From Myrica gale (taxonomy: Eukaryota > Streptophyta > Magnoliopsida > Fagales > Myricaceae): a stretch of DNA of 64,000 nucleotides. The stretch is taken from the NCBI GenBank assembly GCA_963930655.1, contig OZ005603.1:24318201-24382200 (forward strand), given 5' to 3'. The position numbers and the translations under genes are program-made. The notes under the pieces are model-generated. The model made no database searches and was not told the DNA's origin. It saw only the letters and a program-made list of their open reading frames with translations. Below are positions 53,452 through 64,000 of this stretch, one piece after another (within the stretch, counting starts at the first letter, position 1; the number at the start of each line of letters is the position of its first letter).

Positions 53452-55163
53452 ATGGACAAAAGTCAGTCATTTTCCGTCCCTCCATATTTTGATGGAAGCA
53501 ATTATGCGTTCTGGAAAGTTCGCATGATAAGCTTTCTGAAATCTCTTGATGAATGTGTCTGGAGATTTTGTGTTAAAGGGTGGTCTGCACCTATATCTGA
53601 GGTTGAAGGTGTTAAAACGCCAAAAGATGTTAGTACCTAGTCTATCAGTGAGATCAGTGAATGTAATTGGAATAACAAAGGTTTACATTCTATTTTTATG
53701 ACTGTGTTTCTGATGAGTTTAAACGAATTTCTATGTGTGAAACTTCTAAAGAAGCTTCAGAGATTTTAGAGACTACTCAGGAAGCTTGGGAGATTTTAAA
53801 AACTCGAAGCTTCAAATGTTGGCCACAAAGTTTGAAGAAATTCGAATGAAAGAAGATGAGACGTTTGATGAGTTCTATGCAAAGCTAAATGACATAGTTA
53901 ACTCGAGCTACAACGTGGGAGAGAGGATACTACAAAGTAGAGTTGTGAGAAAAGTTATGAGATCTCTTCCTGAGAGATTCAGACCCAAAGTTACAGCAAT
54001 TGAGGAAAGTAAAAAACAAGTCTATTGCCTTGAGATCTAGTAAAGAAGAAGTCTGTTCTAATTCAGATGAATCTTTATATGATGAGAACTTCAGCGTTCT
54101 AGTAAAAAAATTCATAAATTTTTTGAGATCAAAGGATGATCAAAGAAGATTTAATAAAGGTGCTGAAAAGAATCATGATAGCTCCAGTGGGTTCAGAAAG
54201 GAGATGAGAGATAAGCACATTGCTAATGTGTCTAAAAATAAAAAAATTGACTTGTTTTGAGTGTCAAGGGTTTGGTCAGGTGAGATCAGAGTGCCCAACA
54301 TATCTCAAGTCGAAATGAAAAGCTATGAATGCTTCACTGAGTGACGACGAATCAAATTCCAGCAGCGATGAAGAAAAATACATATGATGCTGAAGAAAGC
54401 TTGCAAGAGGTGTATGACAAGCTCTTTAGGAAAGCCTGAAACTGCACAAGGATAATAAAAGGACCCTAGAGAAACTTCATGAGAGTCAAATTGAAAGGGA
54501 TAACCTCACTACCAAGCTTGAAGAATACATCAAGTTGTCTGATGACTTGAAACTGAAGAACTTGGCCTTTGAAGCTGAAGTCAAAGACTTAGAGTGAAAA
54601 TTAGAGAAATCTAATGCTCAACTTCAGCAATTCTCTAGTGGGTCTAAAAAGCTCGACCACATGTTAAGCCCGGGAGCAACACCTAGAAATATGAAAGGAT
54701 TGAGCTACAATGAGTCGAGTGGTGCATCAACTTCAAGGATTGGGCTACAATGTGACTGTCTTCGTTCAAACAAGCAGAAGTTAAAGCTGCTCAAAGAAAA
54801 GCGAGTGAAGGTAAAAATACTAACTCTCAGTCTATAAATACTCATTCTCATATTGTTCCACCCAAAGCACACACTTCACATCGGTTTGTTCCTACTTGTT
54901 ATTTTTGTGGAAAAATAGGTCACATCAGACCTAATTATTTTAAATTGAAAAGACAATAGAATGCATTTGATTTGTCTGCCTACAATAACAATCACATGAA
55001 TCTTGCTCATCAAGTCGAATTTCTAACTGAGCATACCATGTTACTAAATGAGAAGTTCCAGAACTTGACCAAACAATCAACATTTGTCAAGAAGATTTGG
55101 GTGAAAGAGGATGAAATCCGGTTAGCCAACATGAAGGCTATTGGTAAGTATTCTACTCCCTGA
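53452..55163 (+). pseudogene. Gag of the Sirevirus-like remnant, broken
   Basis: Starts MDKSQSFSVPPYFDGSNYAFW at 53452, close to Sire-A gag. It continues with [19 protein letters not shown] and [16 protein letters not shown] (53826..54011), then frame-shifted coiled-coil sequence (54420..54660). A second zinc knuckle, CYFCGKIGHIRPNY (54897..), has lost its final Cys. A short piece ends VKKIWVKEDE near 55120. Multiple stops and frameshifts; no pol follows. Confidence 0.8.
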
Positions 55164-56633
55164 GTATTTCTTTGTCTTACTTGCATTAGCATAGATTGCA
55201 TTTATATTTCGTTTTTAAATTAATGTTCTAGAGTGTTTGCTTATCTTGTGAGTTCATGTGCTTTTATTAAAAAAATTTGATGATTTTTGTGTGTCTTTTG
55301 TCAACACATTTGGTCATTGGTCTGTTTGACATACATGAGATTTTCGAGCATGATCTTTTACATACTCTCTCAATTAATGTCTGGATTATAATATGATTTG
55401 AGAGTCATGCATATTGTCTCTTTTTGGTATTACCTGACATGATTTTTAAATGTATATTTGTCATACAAAATCACAGTGTACACTGAATATTATTAGATGA
55501 AGTTTGACCGCATGCGTGAGTTTTGGGTGTGCAACCATAAGTGAAAGAGATCATGTTCATCAGATTGAATTGACCTTTGACTAGCTGACCTTATTTATTG
55601 CCCCTCTCAGAGTTAAAGGCTCCAAAAGATTATCTCCACTTCAAAAGAAGTTGTTACTATTCTAGAATAGAAAAGAAAAGCAAAAACAAAAGCAAAAGAT
55701 ACAAAATATTTAGGGGGAGAAAAACAAGCAACAAAGTTGTATACTCAGGTCCTAGTGGCATTGGGTTTGACTTTCATGTGGTGTGATCTGTCTTTCTTTT
55801 CATTCATGGTTTTATTTATCTAGCTTTGACCTCACTCACAAAATTACGGTCTTAAGCCTCTCTGATGATTGTGTTTCATATTTCACACACGTATGCAATT
55901 CACATTTTTTTTATTATTGATGTTAAAACCGTTTAAAAACGTGTGTCATAAATCAATGAATATTATTTTCCACGATCATACAATGAGCTTGTATTGAATT
56001 TCTCTGCTCTTAAGAATTTTGGTTATGTTTCTTAGTTTCATGAATTTTTATGCTCATTCTACAGTTGCGTGTTGCCTTTCTTATTCGTCTCTTCCTTTGT
56101 GCATTGTTGTATACAATTGCGTGTTGCCTTTCTTACTCGCCTCTTCCTTTGTGTCTTGGTTATGCCTTTATTTCATCTTATTTGTGATATGCAATTCTAA
56201 TGTCGGTTGATGCTTATTTTTATGTTTGCAAGCATTTTATTTCATCAATAAGCGGTGGTATTTTGTTTCCCTTTGTGCATTCGTAACAAAAAGGGGGAGA
56301 AAATTTGCAATAAATAACTGGCTAAGGGGAAGAATAGATTAAGTAGGAGCAAATATTTTGTTATTGTAGTTCGTTTGCTACTGATCTAACTTCAATTCTA
56401 TATACGTGTTTGTTCTCTATGTTTTCACTTGGTCTTTGAAATTGTGTTTTTTAGGTAACCAATTCAAAGACTCTTGAACACACATTTTAGGTCATAGGGT
56501 TGATATGGATGTAATTAGATCATTGCTTTGGTGATTGGCAAAGATCTTCATAGTCACTAATCAAGCAAGGATTTTCATAGCTCACTAATCAAGTTGTGTC
56601 TCCAAGATTTGTATGCATCAACCTGAGGGGGAG

Positions 56634-56840
56634 TGTTGACGTGGGCTGTATTTTTGAATTAGGCATTGGAGTGTTTTTAGGATAGCATTCAAATGAGATT
56701 CTTTCTTTTCAAAGCTACCAAAATTGTAGCCACTAAATATGGGCAGTAGTTGTACGTTAGGTCTCCATTCGGTGTCTATATATCTTTGTATACACGGTTG
56801 TAATCTTTATGATAGTAAATATAAAATTATTCATTTTAAC
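56634..56840 (+). repeat. Short 3' LTR-like segment (207 bp) at the LINE junction
   Basis: Begins TGTTGACGTGGG directly after AGGGGGAG and ends TTTTAACA exactly where LINE sequence resumes at 56841. It thus behaves as a real retroelement terminus inserted in the LINE. No partner LTR was found in the window. Confidence 0.65.
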
Positions 56841-57583
56841 AGCTAAATCCAAACATTTTGAGAGCCAGTAGGATAATGTTCATTTCCATTCTGTTTGAAC
56901 ATATCCAGTTTGAGAGAAAATTTACTTGATTTTCCCTTTTATGCATGAGAGATTGGAAAGTCTCATGAGCGAGGATTGAATTATCCTGAAAGAAGATGAC
57001 CCAGGACAAAGTCGACTGTTACTTAGAAATCATTCGGGGTAGGAAAGACTTTAATCGATTAGCAATAATTTTTGCAATTATCTTATAACTGACATTGCAG
57101 AGACTAATCAGGCAGAAGTGCATCACCTTGTACGGATTGTCAATATTTGGAATGAGGACCATAAATGTATGGTTGAGGGACTTGAGCATATGACCAGAAT
57201 TAAAAAAATCTTGGATCGTGCTAATGACATCAAAACAGTTGATGTCCCAATATTCTTTTTAAAATAAGGCAGGGAGTCCATCGGTGACTTAGAAAAACCC
57301 ATAGATTTGACAGAACGGAAAATCTTCTCCATCGTGGGGATAGAGTCCAGAACACCACAATCTTCAGGAGAGATAATCGGAGAGATGAGGTTGGCCAAAT
57401 CAAAAGGAATTGATGGGTGCGAGGAATAGTAGAGATCAACATAAAAATTGGAGAAACAATCAACAATAGCTGAACGACCCGAAATCCACTGATTATTCTA
57501 ATTCTGAAGAAAAATGAGGTTATTGTGATTCTGACAGATAACTATGGATAGATGATAGAACTTGGTGTTCAAATTCTTCGAAA
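56841..57583 (-). pseudogene. LINE ORF2 linker and N-terminal reverse transcriptase, decayed
   Basis: Minus-strand pieces in broken frames: a QKSRVEWLVSKNLNTKFYH block (about 57600..57545), DLANLISPIISPEDC and MEKIFRSVKSMGFSKSPM (57400..57290). Then a CNVSYKIIAKIIANRLK block near 57080..57040 and NSILAHETFQSLMHKR near 56980..56930. These are successive RT blocks of plant LINEs. Catalytic YADD lies beyond the truncation. Confidence 0.75.
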
Positions 57584-58660
57584 CTAACCATTCCACACGT
57601 GATTTCTGGCACCACAAAGATTGTTCACGAAGGAGTTGTTCATGAATAGCACTTTTAGAAATAAAAAAGAAAAGAGAGATAGTTCTAGCGCGTGGTTTGC
57701 AGCTGTCGGGGGTGCTTGTTGAGTAGAGTCCAAATCACGGGTCAAAGAGGGGATTCTATCTTGAATAAAGCTGAAATGTAGTTTGTTCCATACGCAGGGC
57801 GCGTTTAGTCTGATCCATCTTCTTAATAAGTTGTTGACCAGGAGAACCTTCCACATGCATGGCCCATGCAGTTGAAACAGTAAAAAAGCTATCAGGGTCA
57901 CGTACCCACATTGCTTCAAAGCGAAAATGGGGCTGAGAGAGATTACCCAAGCCTTCAGTATTGAGCACGAGGGGCAAGTGATCAGAGGCCTAAACAGGGG
58001 AGTGAAGGATATAGGCTTTGGGGAAAAAATCCACCAAGAATGGTTAACCAAGCAGCAATCGAGACGTTCGCGAATATTTGCACCACCCAGGCGGCTATTA
58101 CTCCATGTAAAAGGATTTTCATTAGAACCGAAGTCGATTAAACCAGTTGCATTAGTAAATTGCAAACGATCAGATGTGGAGGAAGAACCAAACGACCGAC
58201 AACCATGTTTGTCCAATAAAGTGCAGACCGAATTAAAATCACCCATCACAAGCCAAGGTTCAGAAATAGTATCAGCCAAGTCCGACAACGAATTCCAAAA
58301 TTGGCGTATCTCATGGAATCTGGAAGGTACTTACACCAAAGAAAGAATAAAAGCTTGTCGTGGAAGAGCACGAAACACAAACATAGATAATATATTACAA
58401 TCATAACCCAAAATTTGTACAGGAATATTTGGGCGCTACAAAAATAACTGACCACCTCTAGTACCTACAGGTGGGATAGCAAAAAACAGGTCAAAGCCAA
58501 ATGTATGAAAAAAACTTTGTATCAGCCAAAGTTTGACTTTCCTTTAGTTTAGTTTCCATAAGGAAAATGCAGTCGGGACTATATTCCCTTATAAGAGTCC
58601 GGAGAGCACGACCAACTGAGGATTGGCTAAGTCATCGGCACTTCCATGATATTAGTATCA
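57584..58660 (-). pseudogene. LINE ORF2 endonuclease region
   Basis: On the minus strand: a start resembling ILISWKCR-LSQSSVGRALRT (58640..58580) and DCIFLMETKLKE. Then VYVPSRFHE, a long open piece (58288..57584) with EPWLVMGDFNSVC, NPFTWSN and RERLDCCLVN. These are the hallmark motifs of apurinic-type endonuclease in plant L1 LINEs. It is frame-shifted near 57990, after which a DSFFTVSTAWAMHV stretch (57756..57977) continues the protein in another frame. Confidence 0.82.
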
Positions 58661-59386
58661 TGGATCCATTGGAGGCATGTCAAGGTCAACCTCGGCAACC
58701 TGGGAGTCTAACATAGCAGAGAATGGATCCTCATCCATCGGCATCGGGGTAGTAGAAGCACGCAGAGATTTCTCCTTAGCCAGTTTTCTTCTGTCGGGAT
58801 TGGTTATGGCAAAAAGCTACAAGTGCTTTTTTTGACTTGTGAATGATTGACAACAGTGGGTCAACACCCACTTCCATCGGTGTAGGAGCAACAAACATGT
58901 CAGGAATAACCATCAGTTCAGAAGTAACAAACGGTGTAGGGCAAAACAGTGGTGCATGAGCATCAGCATGGGCATGAACCATTGCATTAGGCTGTTCCAG
59001 AGAGTGTTTCTTGACCGGGATAAAAGAGACAACATCCTGTGGGAGATCATTGAGCTTGTGTTTGCCTGCTGTAGCCTAGAGACGATCAGTAGTTGAATGA
59101 GAAGGGCGAAGAGTCTTCCCCGACCGAGGAGGACACGGGATAGCTGCTGGTAATCATCAACCAAGGAGTTCGGGTCACACATAGCAGGCAATGCCAGAAC
59201 ATGTGGATATCTGGAGAATGATGCCAAACGTGCAGCTGGAGAGACGAGCATAGGTGAAGATGAGGTAAGGGCCCTCAGGTGCATGGTAGGATGGTCAGCT
59301 TGCATCGGTTCCTTACCCTTCGACCGCGAGAGAGCTAGAGAGTGATCCAGCAGAGGGAGGATGGTCAACCGTATTGGTTCTGTGGG

Positions 59387-61031
59387 CAGTGGCGGAACCA
59401 AGATTAGAAGCCAACCATGATAAACTTTTAAAGCGAAATGATTGATTTTTTTTTTTTTCATACGTAATACTAAAAACTGTCTTAGAATTAAAATATAAAA
59501 AATTAAAGACTAAAAATATTGAAATACACATATCCTACTATGTACTACGACTGAGAGGGGGCAATTGGATCTTGCGTTTCTGCATCTTCTGAAAATGTTT
59601 TCAAAATGACTTCGTTCTCTATAGTTTCAAAAAAATTTCGCTCTATGTACACTACCATGCAATCATTCATCCAGTAATCTATCATTCTTTTACGCAAATC
59701 AGTGTTGATAATCTTCATCGCAAAGAACACTCTCTTAACGGTTGCAGTCGCAAATGATAAGACCAATGCCAACTGAATAAGTTGATAAACAAGCGGATAC
59801 ATAATATTCTTTCTGGTCTCAACCATCTTTACAGCAAGACCTCTAATATCTTGAAGCCCAAAAAAACTTCATGCAATCTAACATTTCTAATGCAGGTGTC
59901 AAGCTGATCTCCAAGAAATAACTTCTCAATTGTTGAGAAATCTTCTAGATAAAACCCAGCAAGACGACATAACCTATCAAGATCAAATGTTGAGAATGAG
60001 TCCCTTGGATCAAGACATGCTATGCAAAGAAGTAACTCCATACTTGCTTATGTGAAACGATCATTCATCTCTTGAACAATTAAATTAATAACCTGGCAAA
60101 ATACTTCCACACGAAAATAATGCAAATAAATAATTGTTTGTCTTTCACGCCTCGAACAACTGCGAGTTGGTATAATATCTTCCATTGGGCACATTGATAG
60201 AATTATTCAGATAAAATATTTTGAGATGTTCCAAAAATTCATCCCTTCCTATCTCCCTCAACTTCTGCAAGCGTTCCCTTACAACTCTAACCAAACTCAT
60301 AGCATTAACAACGTCTTAATCCTTTCGCTGTAAATCTTGTGATAATGCATTTGTAATTCTCATTATCTTCCTCAACAAATGCATAGCAAATACAAATTCA
60401 TAGTTTTGCATCTTATCTATCAAGCTGCCAGCCATGGCTCTTTGTTCTGGACAAGTAAGTACAATCCTCATTTTTGTTTTCAAGAACATCCAAAACTACT
60501 GACCACATAGCAAAGAGATGTGTTATTGTGGTGTAGTGTGAACCCCAACAAGTGTCACTTACAATGTTATGGGAAAAAAACCAATAAACAAAGAAAAGGA
60601 AAAATGAATGGTCTAAAATATTGTAATGAGATATAATAATCAACGAGTATCACCTGGTCATACAAGACTGGTTTCTTGATTTTTGCCCATTCCACTAGAA
60701 ATCTCTCCATTTTTCAACCTCTCCACTATCTTCTCATGTTGAGGCCTGAGGGTGAGAAAAATAAAACGGTGCGTGCAGAGTGCTGTTTTAAATCTTTTTT
60801 GTTGTAGGGCTGTGCAATATCTGTGGGTTTGGGCTCAAAAATTAAAAGTCTGGTTCGGACTGGACATCTTATTTATTTGAACTGGAGGAAGCTTCATTTG
60901 GCCTGGGCTCTGGGCACATCCATGGCAGGCCCAGGCCAGCCTATTTTAAAAAAAACATGTGTAAAAAATTATTTTGGGTGGAGCCAACCATGGCGGTCGC
61001 CATGGTTCGCCATGGCTTAGTTCCACCCCTG
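59387..61031 (-). mobile_element. hAT transposon (1645 bp) nested in the LINE
   Basis: Ends CAGTGGCGGAACCAAG (59387) and, on the minus strand, CAGGGGTGGAACTAAG (61031) are hAT terminal inverted repeats. The flanking 8 bp are TCTGTGGG (59379..59386) and TCTGGGGG (61032..61039), a target duplication with one mismatch. It contains the 3' part of a transposase gene on the minus strand, so it is an internally deleted copy. It shares its terminal repeats with the element at 16257..17072 and its coding part with the fragment at 41605..42405. Confidence 0.88.
59545..60450 (-). pseudogene. hAT transposase C-terminal part (dimerisation domain)
   Basis: 59826..59545 encodes a nearly intact hAT dimerisation domain: YPLVYQLIQLALVLSFATAT then VKRVFFAMKIINTDLRKRM and DYWMNDCMVVYIERNFF. 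It is the TTF-type/ZMYM-like hAT class common in plants. Upstream, 60041..59829 gives LLLCIACLDPRDSFSTFD and LDTCIRNVRLHE. Broken pieces reach about 60450. The N-terminal zinc finger and catalytic core are absent. No functional transposase can be made. Confidence 0.82.
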
Positions 61032-61696
61032 TCTGGGGGTACCGTTGAGAGCACCAAAAGAAAGGTGTTGAGTGGCAGAGAACCACAAGAAACGTTAGAG
61101 GCCGCCTCGGATCCAGTAAGGGTGTGTTCTAGGAGAGCATCGAACATGGGTTGGCTGAAACCAAGTGGAAGTTCATGTATAACAGACCGAGACTCGATGA
61201 AGTCACGTGTAGTAGGCTGCGACAACTCACCCTCATGAAGGAGAGGCTCGAAACATGCGAAAGAAAATTGTTGGGCGTCCAGGTCCGAACTTGCAGGGCT
61301 GTGGGTAGGTGGAGAAGACATTTTAGATATGGAGTAAATGACTGTAGACGGAGTGGGGATGGCACGGTTGAGGACAGACTGAGATGCTGTAGGGAAAGAC
61401 GAGGCAGAGGAAACCATAGGCAGAGTAAGGAGAGAGGGAGAAGTGTAGAATGGGACAAGCGGATTTATAGGGTAGTGAGGGAAGGGTATCTTCGGGACGT
61501 TATGTAATGCATGCAAAAAGGCGTGAAAAAGTTGCAAGGGAGGCGATAATAAGGAATTAACAAGCTATGACGTGTTTGTTGGAGAGGGTGGTAATATACT
61601 GAGGAGCGAAGGATGAGAATTGACAGCTAGATCGTCCAAAATAGGGTGAGGCAATTGTGATTGGGTTGTCACAGAAGTCAGTAATGATCGAGGATC

Positions 61697-63435
61697 TGTA
61701 ACGTCCCCAACCAGAGTCAAAACGGACAGAGTTCCGCTTGAAAAATAGATAGGACTTTTCACCCTGCTTAGAAGAAATTATTCTCAACCAAGAAAAACTC
61801 AAAAGAATCTTTCTTCCATCTTCATTAATCAAAGACCACTCTCTGAACTCAAAAGGACAATTAAAGAAATATGAATCACAATTAGTCAGAGAACTACTCT
61901 AAAATCCTTAAATAACAAAAGTCTCAATAAACAGTTTCCCAAATAAGCAATAAAACTACTAAAGTCTCCAGAGGGCTCTTTATTCAATAATTATGCACCT
62001 TGCAACTAATGTTAGAAACTACAACTCACGATCTTCTATCACTCGTTGCCACCAACACCAAAATCTGAAAGATAGGAACTAAATGGTGAGCTACAATTAG
62101 CTCAGTAAGTAGCAAGTCAATGGGGTAGGGAAAAAAGACAATTTTATCATTATAACTGAAATTCAGGAAAAAAATATTGAGTCATACTAAAACCAAAATA
62201 TAAGTTGAAATAAAATTATCCAAGGCAAAGCGACAAGGGAAATCACCGACGGTCACACAGACCTCTAGGCCACACAGACCTCCAGATACCACGAGGGGCA
62301 TTAAATTGGTCACAAAGACCAAAAAATATATTGGCCACAGAGACCGTAAAGATATATTGGTCACACAGACCACTTCGATATATTACCAGCACATGGATAA
62401 ATTTTTCAAGTATGCTCACAAAATAAATATATTCTAACAACCCAACATTTGAAGTTTGATATTTCAAATAATTTCATGAAATCTAAACCATTTCATCTTT
62501 TTCAAAACTTTGAACATTTTCCCCATTTAATGAATAAAAATCATATAAAAATAGTGCACATTTTAAGAATCTATTTCACCAATTACAAGAGATTTAATCT
62601 CGCACAAATACATATTTTTAAATCAATTTCATCTCACAGAATAATTAAACATTTCGTGCACTTAGATTTCACAAAAGATTAGAGAAATAAAATCTCACTG
62701 AAAAACCATTTACCTCAACGTTTAACCGAAACTTAAGATTTCAGAAAAAATTGCTTAAGAGACAATCATCTCCTAAAATCCATTTAACAAATCAGTCATC
62801 TCTTCATGTCAGTCCTCACACATCTCCAATGAAATCTATCAATAAAAGTCCAGCAACAAACACACATAAACTCCATCAGCCTATAAGAATACGCTAATCC
62901 ACAATCACGAAATCTCCTCAAAACCACCTTTATTACCCTACAACAACCCAAAAACGAATATTAAAAATTTAGAAATCAGATCTAAAACTCCATCAAGGAT
63001 GAAAACTTGGATAAAACTTACCCAAATGCGCCGACGAAAGTGTAGAAAAACTGCCTAATACGTGAAGAACGACTCTCCAATGTCATCTATAAAACGACAT
63101 AACTCAAATCAATCAAAAGCAATACAACTCTTAACCAAAGATTACATAAAAACCTACCTCCAAAAATCACTCAACCCCTGTAAATCGCGTCTCTAAAGGG
63201 AAGAGAAGATAGTCTTGTGATAGAGAGAGAGAGAGAGCTTCAAATGAGAGAAAACACCAACGTTGGGCGGCGATTTTCAAAGATAGTAAAGATCCATACT
63301 TAAAGATCTCTAAATAGGTTTGCAAAGGGAGAAGATTCGTTCAAAATTTGAAGAGAAATCAAATGTTGAATAAGAGAGGAGTTCGGCGTTTAAAGGTTTG
63401 AAACTGAACGAAATGTCCAGTTTCGTGAAACTTAC
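61697..63435 (-). repeat. Ty3-gypsy 3' LTR (outer boundary firm, inner boundary approximate)
   Basis: The plus-strand outer end TGTAACGTCCCC at 61697 is the typical GGGGACGTTACA terminus of gypsy chromovirus-like LTRs on the minus strand. The inner boundary is uncertain; 63435 (TGTAAGTTTCAC on the minus strand) is my best guess because pol sequence ends just above it. The LTR contains five copies of a GGTCACACAGACC-type repeat (62251..62371) and a GA-rich run at 63220..63236. The partner LTR is outside the window. Confidence 0.55.
62251..62371. repeat. Five GG[TC]CACA-AGACC units in the gypsy LTR
   Basis: Copies start at 62251, 62268, 62308, 62333 and 62359. Each GGTC-acaca-GACC unit is itself a small inverted repeat. 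Spacing varies from 17 to 40 bp, so this is not a simple satellite. Confidence 0.85.
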
Positions 63436-64000
63436 AGACCTTCACCGAAATTGACTTACCGCAACCAACGAATAATTCTGGATATTTGGAACGCATCTCA
63501 TCTTCTTGTTCCCATGTTGCTTCTGCAATGGTTTGATTCTTCCAAAGGACCTTCACCAAAGAACAGGTCTTAGTCCTCAACACTTGCTCTTTACGATCCA
63601 CAATTTGGATATGAACCTCTTCATATGAAAAATCTTCCTTGATCTGTAACGGTTGATAATCCAAAATGTGGGATGGGTCAGAGATATATTTTCTCAACGT
63701 AGAAACATGAAATACATTGTGAATCCTTTCCAAAGCGGGCGGTAGTGCAAGGCGATACGCAACAAAGCCGACCTTCTCTAAAATCTTAAATGGCACCACG
63801 TAACGAGGACTTAACTTTCATTTCTTTCCAAAATGCATCACTCTCTTCATTGGAGCAACTCACAAAAATACTTTATCTCCCACTTCGAATTCCAACTCCT
63901 TTCTCCATTAATCTGCATAACTTTTCTGTGTACTCTGAGCTGCTTGCAGCCTCTTTCGAATTAACTCAACTTTCTCACAAGTTTTTTCTACAATCTTTGG
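63436..64000 (-). pseudogene. Ty3-gypsy pol C-terminus, continues beyond the window
   Basis: Read on the minus strand from 64000: [61 protein letters not shown] then [20 protein letters not shown] and a closing chromodomain-like segment ([20 protein letters not shown]). This is the end of integrase in chromovirus-type gypsy elements. In-frame stops follow YAD, VFL and GKK (between about 63910 and 63815), so the copy is dead. RT and protease lie outside the window. Confidence 0.88.

Larger units (their letters stand above)
52990..56840 (+). mobile_element. Pol-less Sirevirus-like remnant, mosaic ends
   Basis: A decayed 5' LTR end (to 53408) shows Sirevirus-type words (TTTTCCTTTGAATGGTATTT then AAAGGTTTTCCACTTCG; GGGTCTAAAT ending TTTTTCA), followed by a corrupted primer site (TAGTATCAAAGGC, 53411..53423). 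Gag pieces follow from 53452, then a second zinc-knuckle region near 54895, then about 1.4 kb with no integrase, RT or RNase H. Three AGGGGGAG octamers (55712..55719, 56292..56299, 56626..56633) precede a short TG...CA terminal segment (56634..56840), which does not match the 5' LTR end. A sizeable internal deletion is evident, and the 3' end may come from another family. Confidence 0.7.
56841..61696 (-). mobile_element. Antisense L1-type LINE, truncated, with a nested hAT
   Basis: From high to low coordinates: ORF1-like sequence (61696..58660, interrupted by the hAT at 59387..61031), then ORF2 endonuclease (58660..57950), the linker and the start of reverse transcriptase (to 56841). The low end is cut by the LTR segment at 56840, in the RT region after a degenerate LDMEKAYDRMEW-type motif. 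The high end is cut by the gypsy LTR at 61697. The RT palm with catalytic YADD is therefore missing. Numerous stops show it is old. Confidence 0.85.
58661..61696 (-). pseudogene. LINE ORF1-like region, split by the nested hAT
   Basis: Pieces at 61696..61040 (including MSSPPTHSPASSDLDAQQFS and HELPLGFSQPM) and 59378..58680 (EPIRLTILPLLDHS, then SKGKEPMQADHP) are two halves of one reading region. They are separated by the hAT insertion; insert plus target duplication is 1653 bp, a multiple of three. No zinc knuckle was clearly seen. Frames are broken in several places in the low half. Confidence 0.55.

Overview
The window is nuclear DNA of a eudicot plant, probably a tree or shrub; the species cannot be named from it. 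The evidence is a cytosolic ribosomal protein gene with plant promoter motifs, an S40-type senescence regulator, GT-AG introns, AT-rich intergenic DNA, and plant lineages of Ty1-copia, Ty3-gypsy, LINE, hAT and fold-back elements. No rRNA, tRNA, CRISPR or organellar genes were seen.

Layout. 0-6 kb is gene-bearing: a four-exon gene for a small membrane-anchored coiled-coil protein (minus), a short ORF with a signal-peptide-like start (plus), and an intronless S40/DUF584 gene (minus). 7.4-8.6 kb is a decayed copia pol fragment. 9.8-14.6 kb is a complete but broken copia element (Copia-A, TSD GATAC). 16.3-17.1 kb is a non-autonomous hAT. 17.2-27.6 kb is a 10.4 kb Sirevirus-like copia element on the minus strand (Sire-A): 1236-bp LTRs, TSD GTTGG, gag, frameshifted pol, an intact 384-codon third ORF after pol, and four identical polypurine octamers. 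28.5-29.3 kb is the intronless RPL12 gene with site II and telo-box promoter motifs.

From 31.1 to 47.2 kb lie four plus-strand copies of a small protein family I do not recognise, sharing a [IV]-E-V-A-P-A core and an S-P-x-L-[ED]-x-I segment that leads, in three copies, into an acidic stretch. It is called the IEVAPA family here, purely as a label. The copies are separated by a 3.7 kb fold-back element, MITEs, LINE debris, a short non-autonomous LTR element with heat-shock-element-like arrays (38.4-40.2 kb), and a decayed hAT.

A very young copia element (Copia-B, 47.4-52.3 kb, one LTR mismatch, TSD TTGCT) sits about 200 bp downstream of the fourth family member. 53-56.8 kb is a pol-less Sirevirus-like remnant. 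56.8-61.7 kb is an antisense LINE with a hAT nested in it. 61.7-64 kb is the end of an antisense Ty3-gypsy element that runs off the window.

The strongest leads are the IEVAPA cluster, the intact third ORF of Sire-A, the perfect five-module HSE-like arrays inside the non-autonomous LTR element, and the fold-back element carrying a gene tail.
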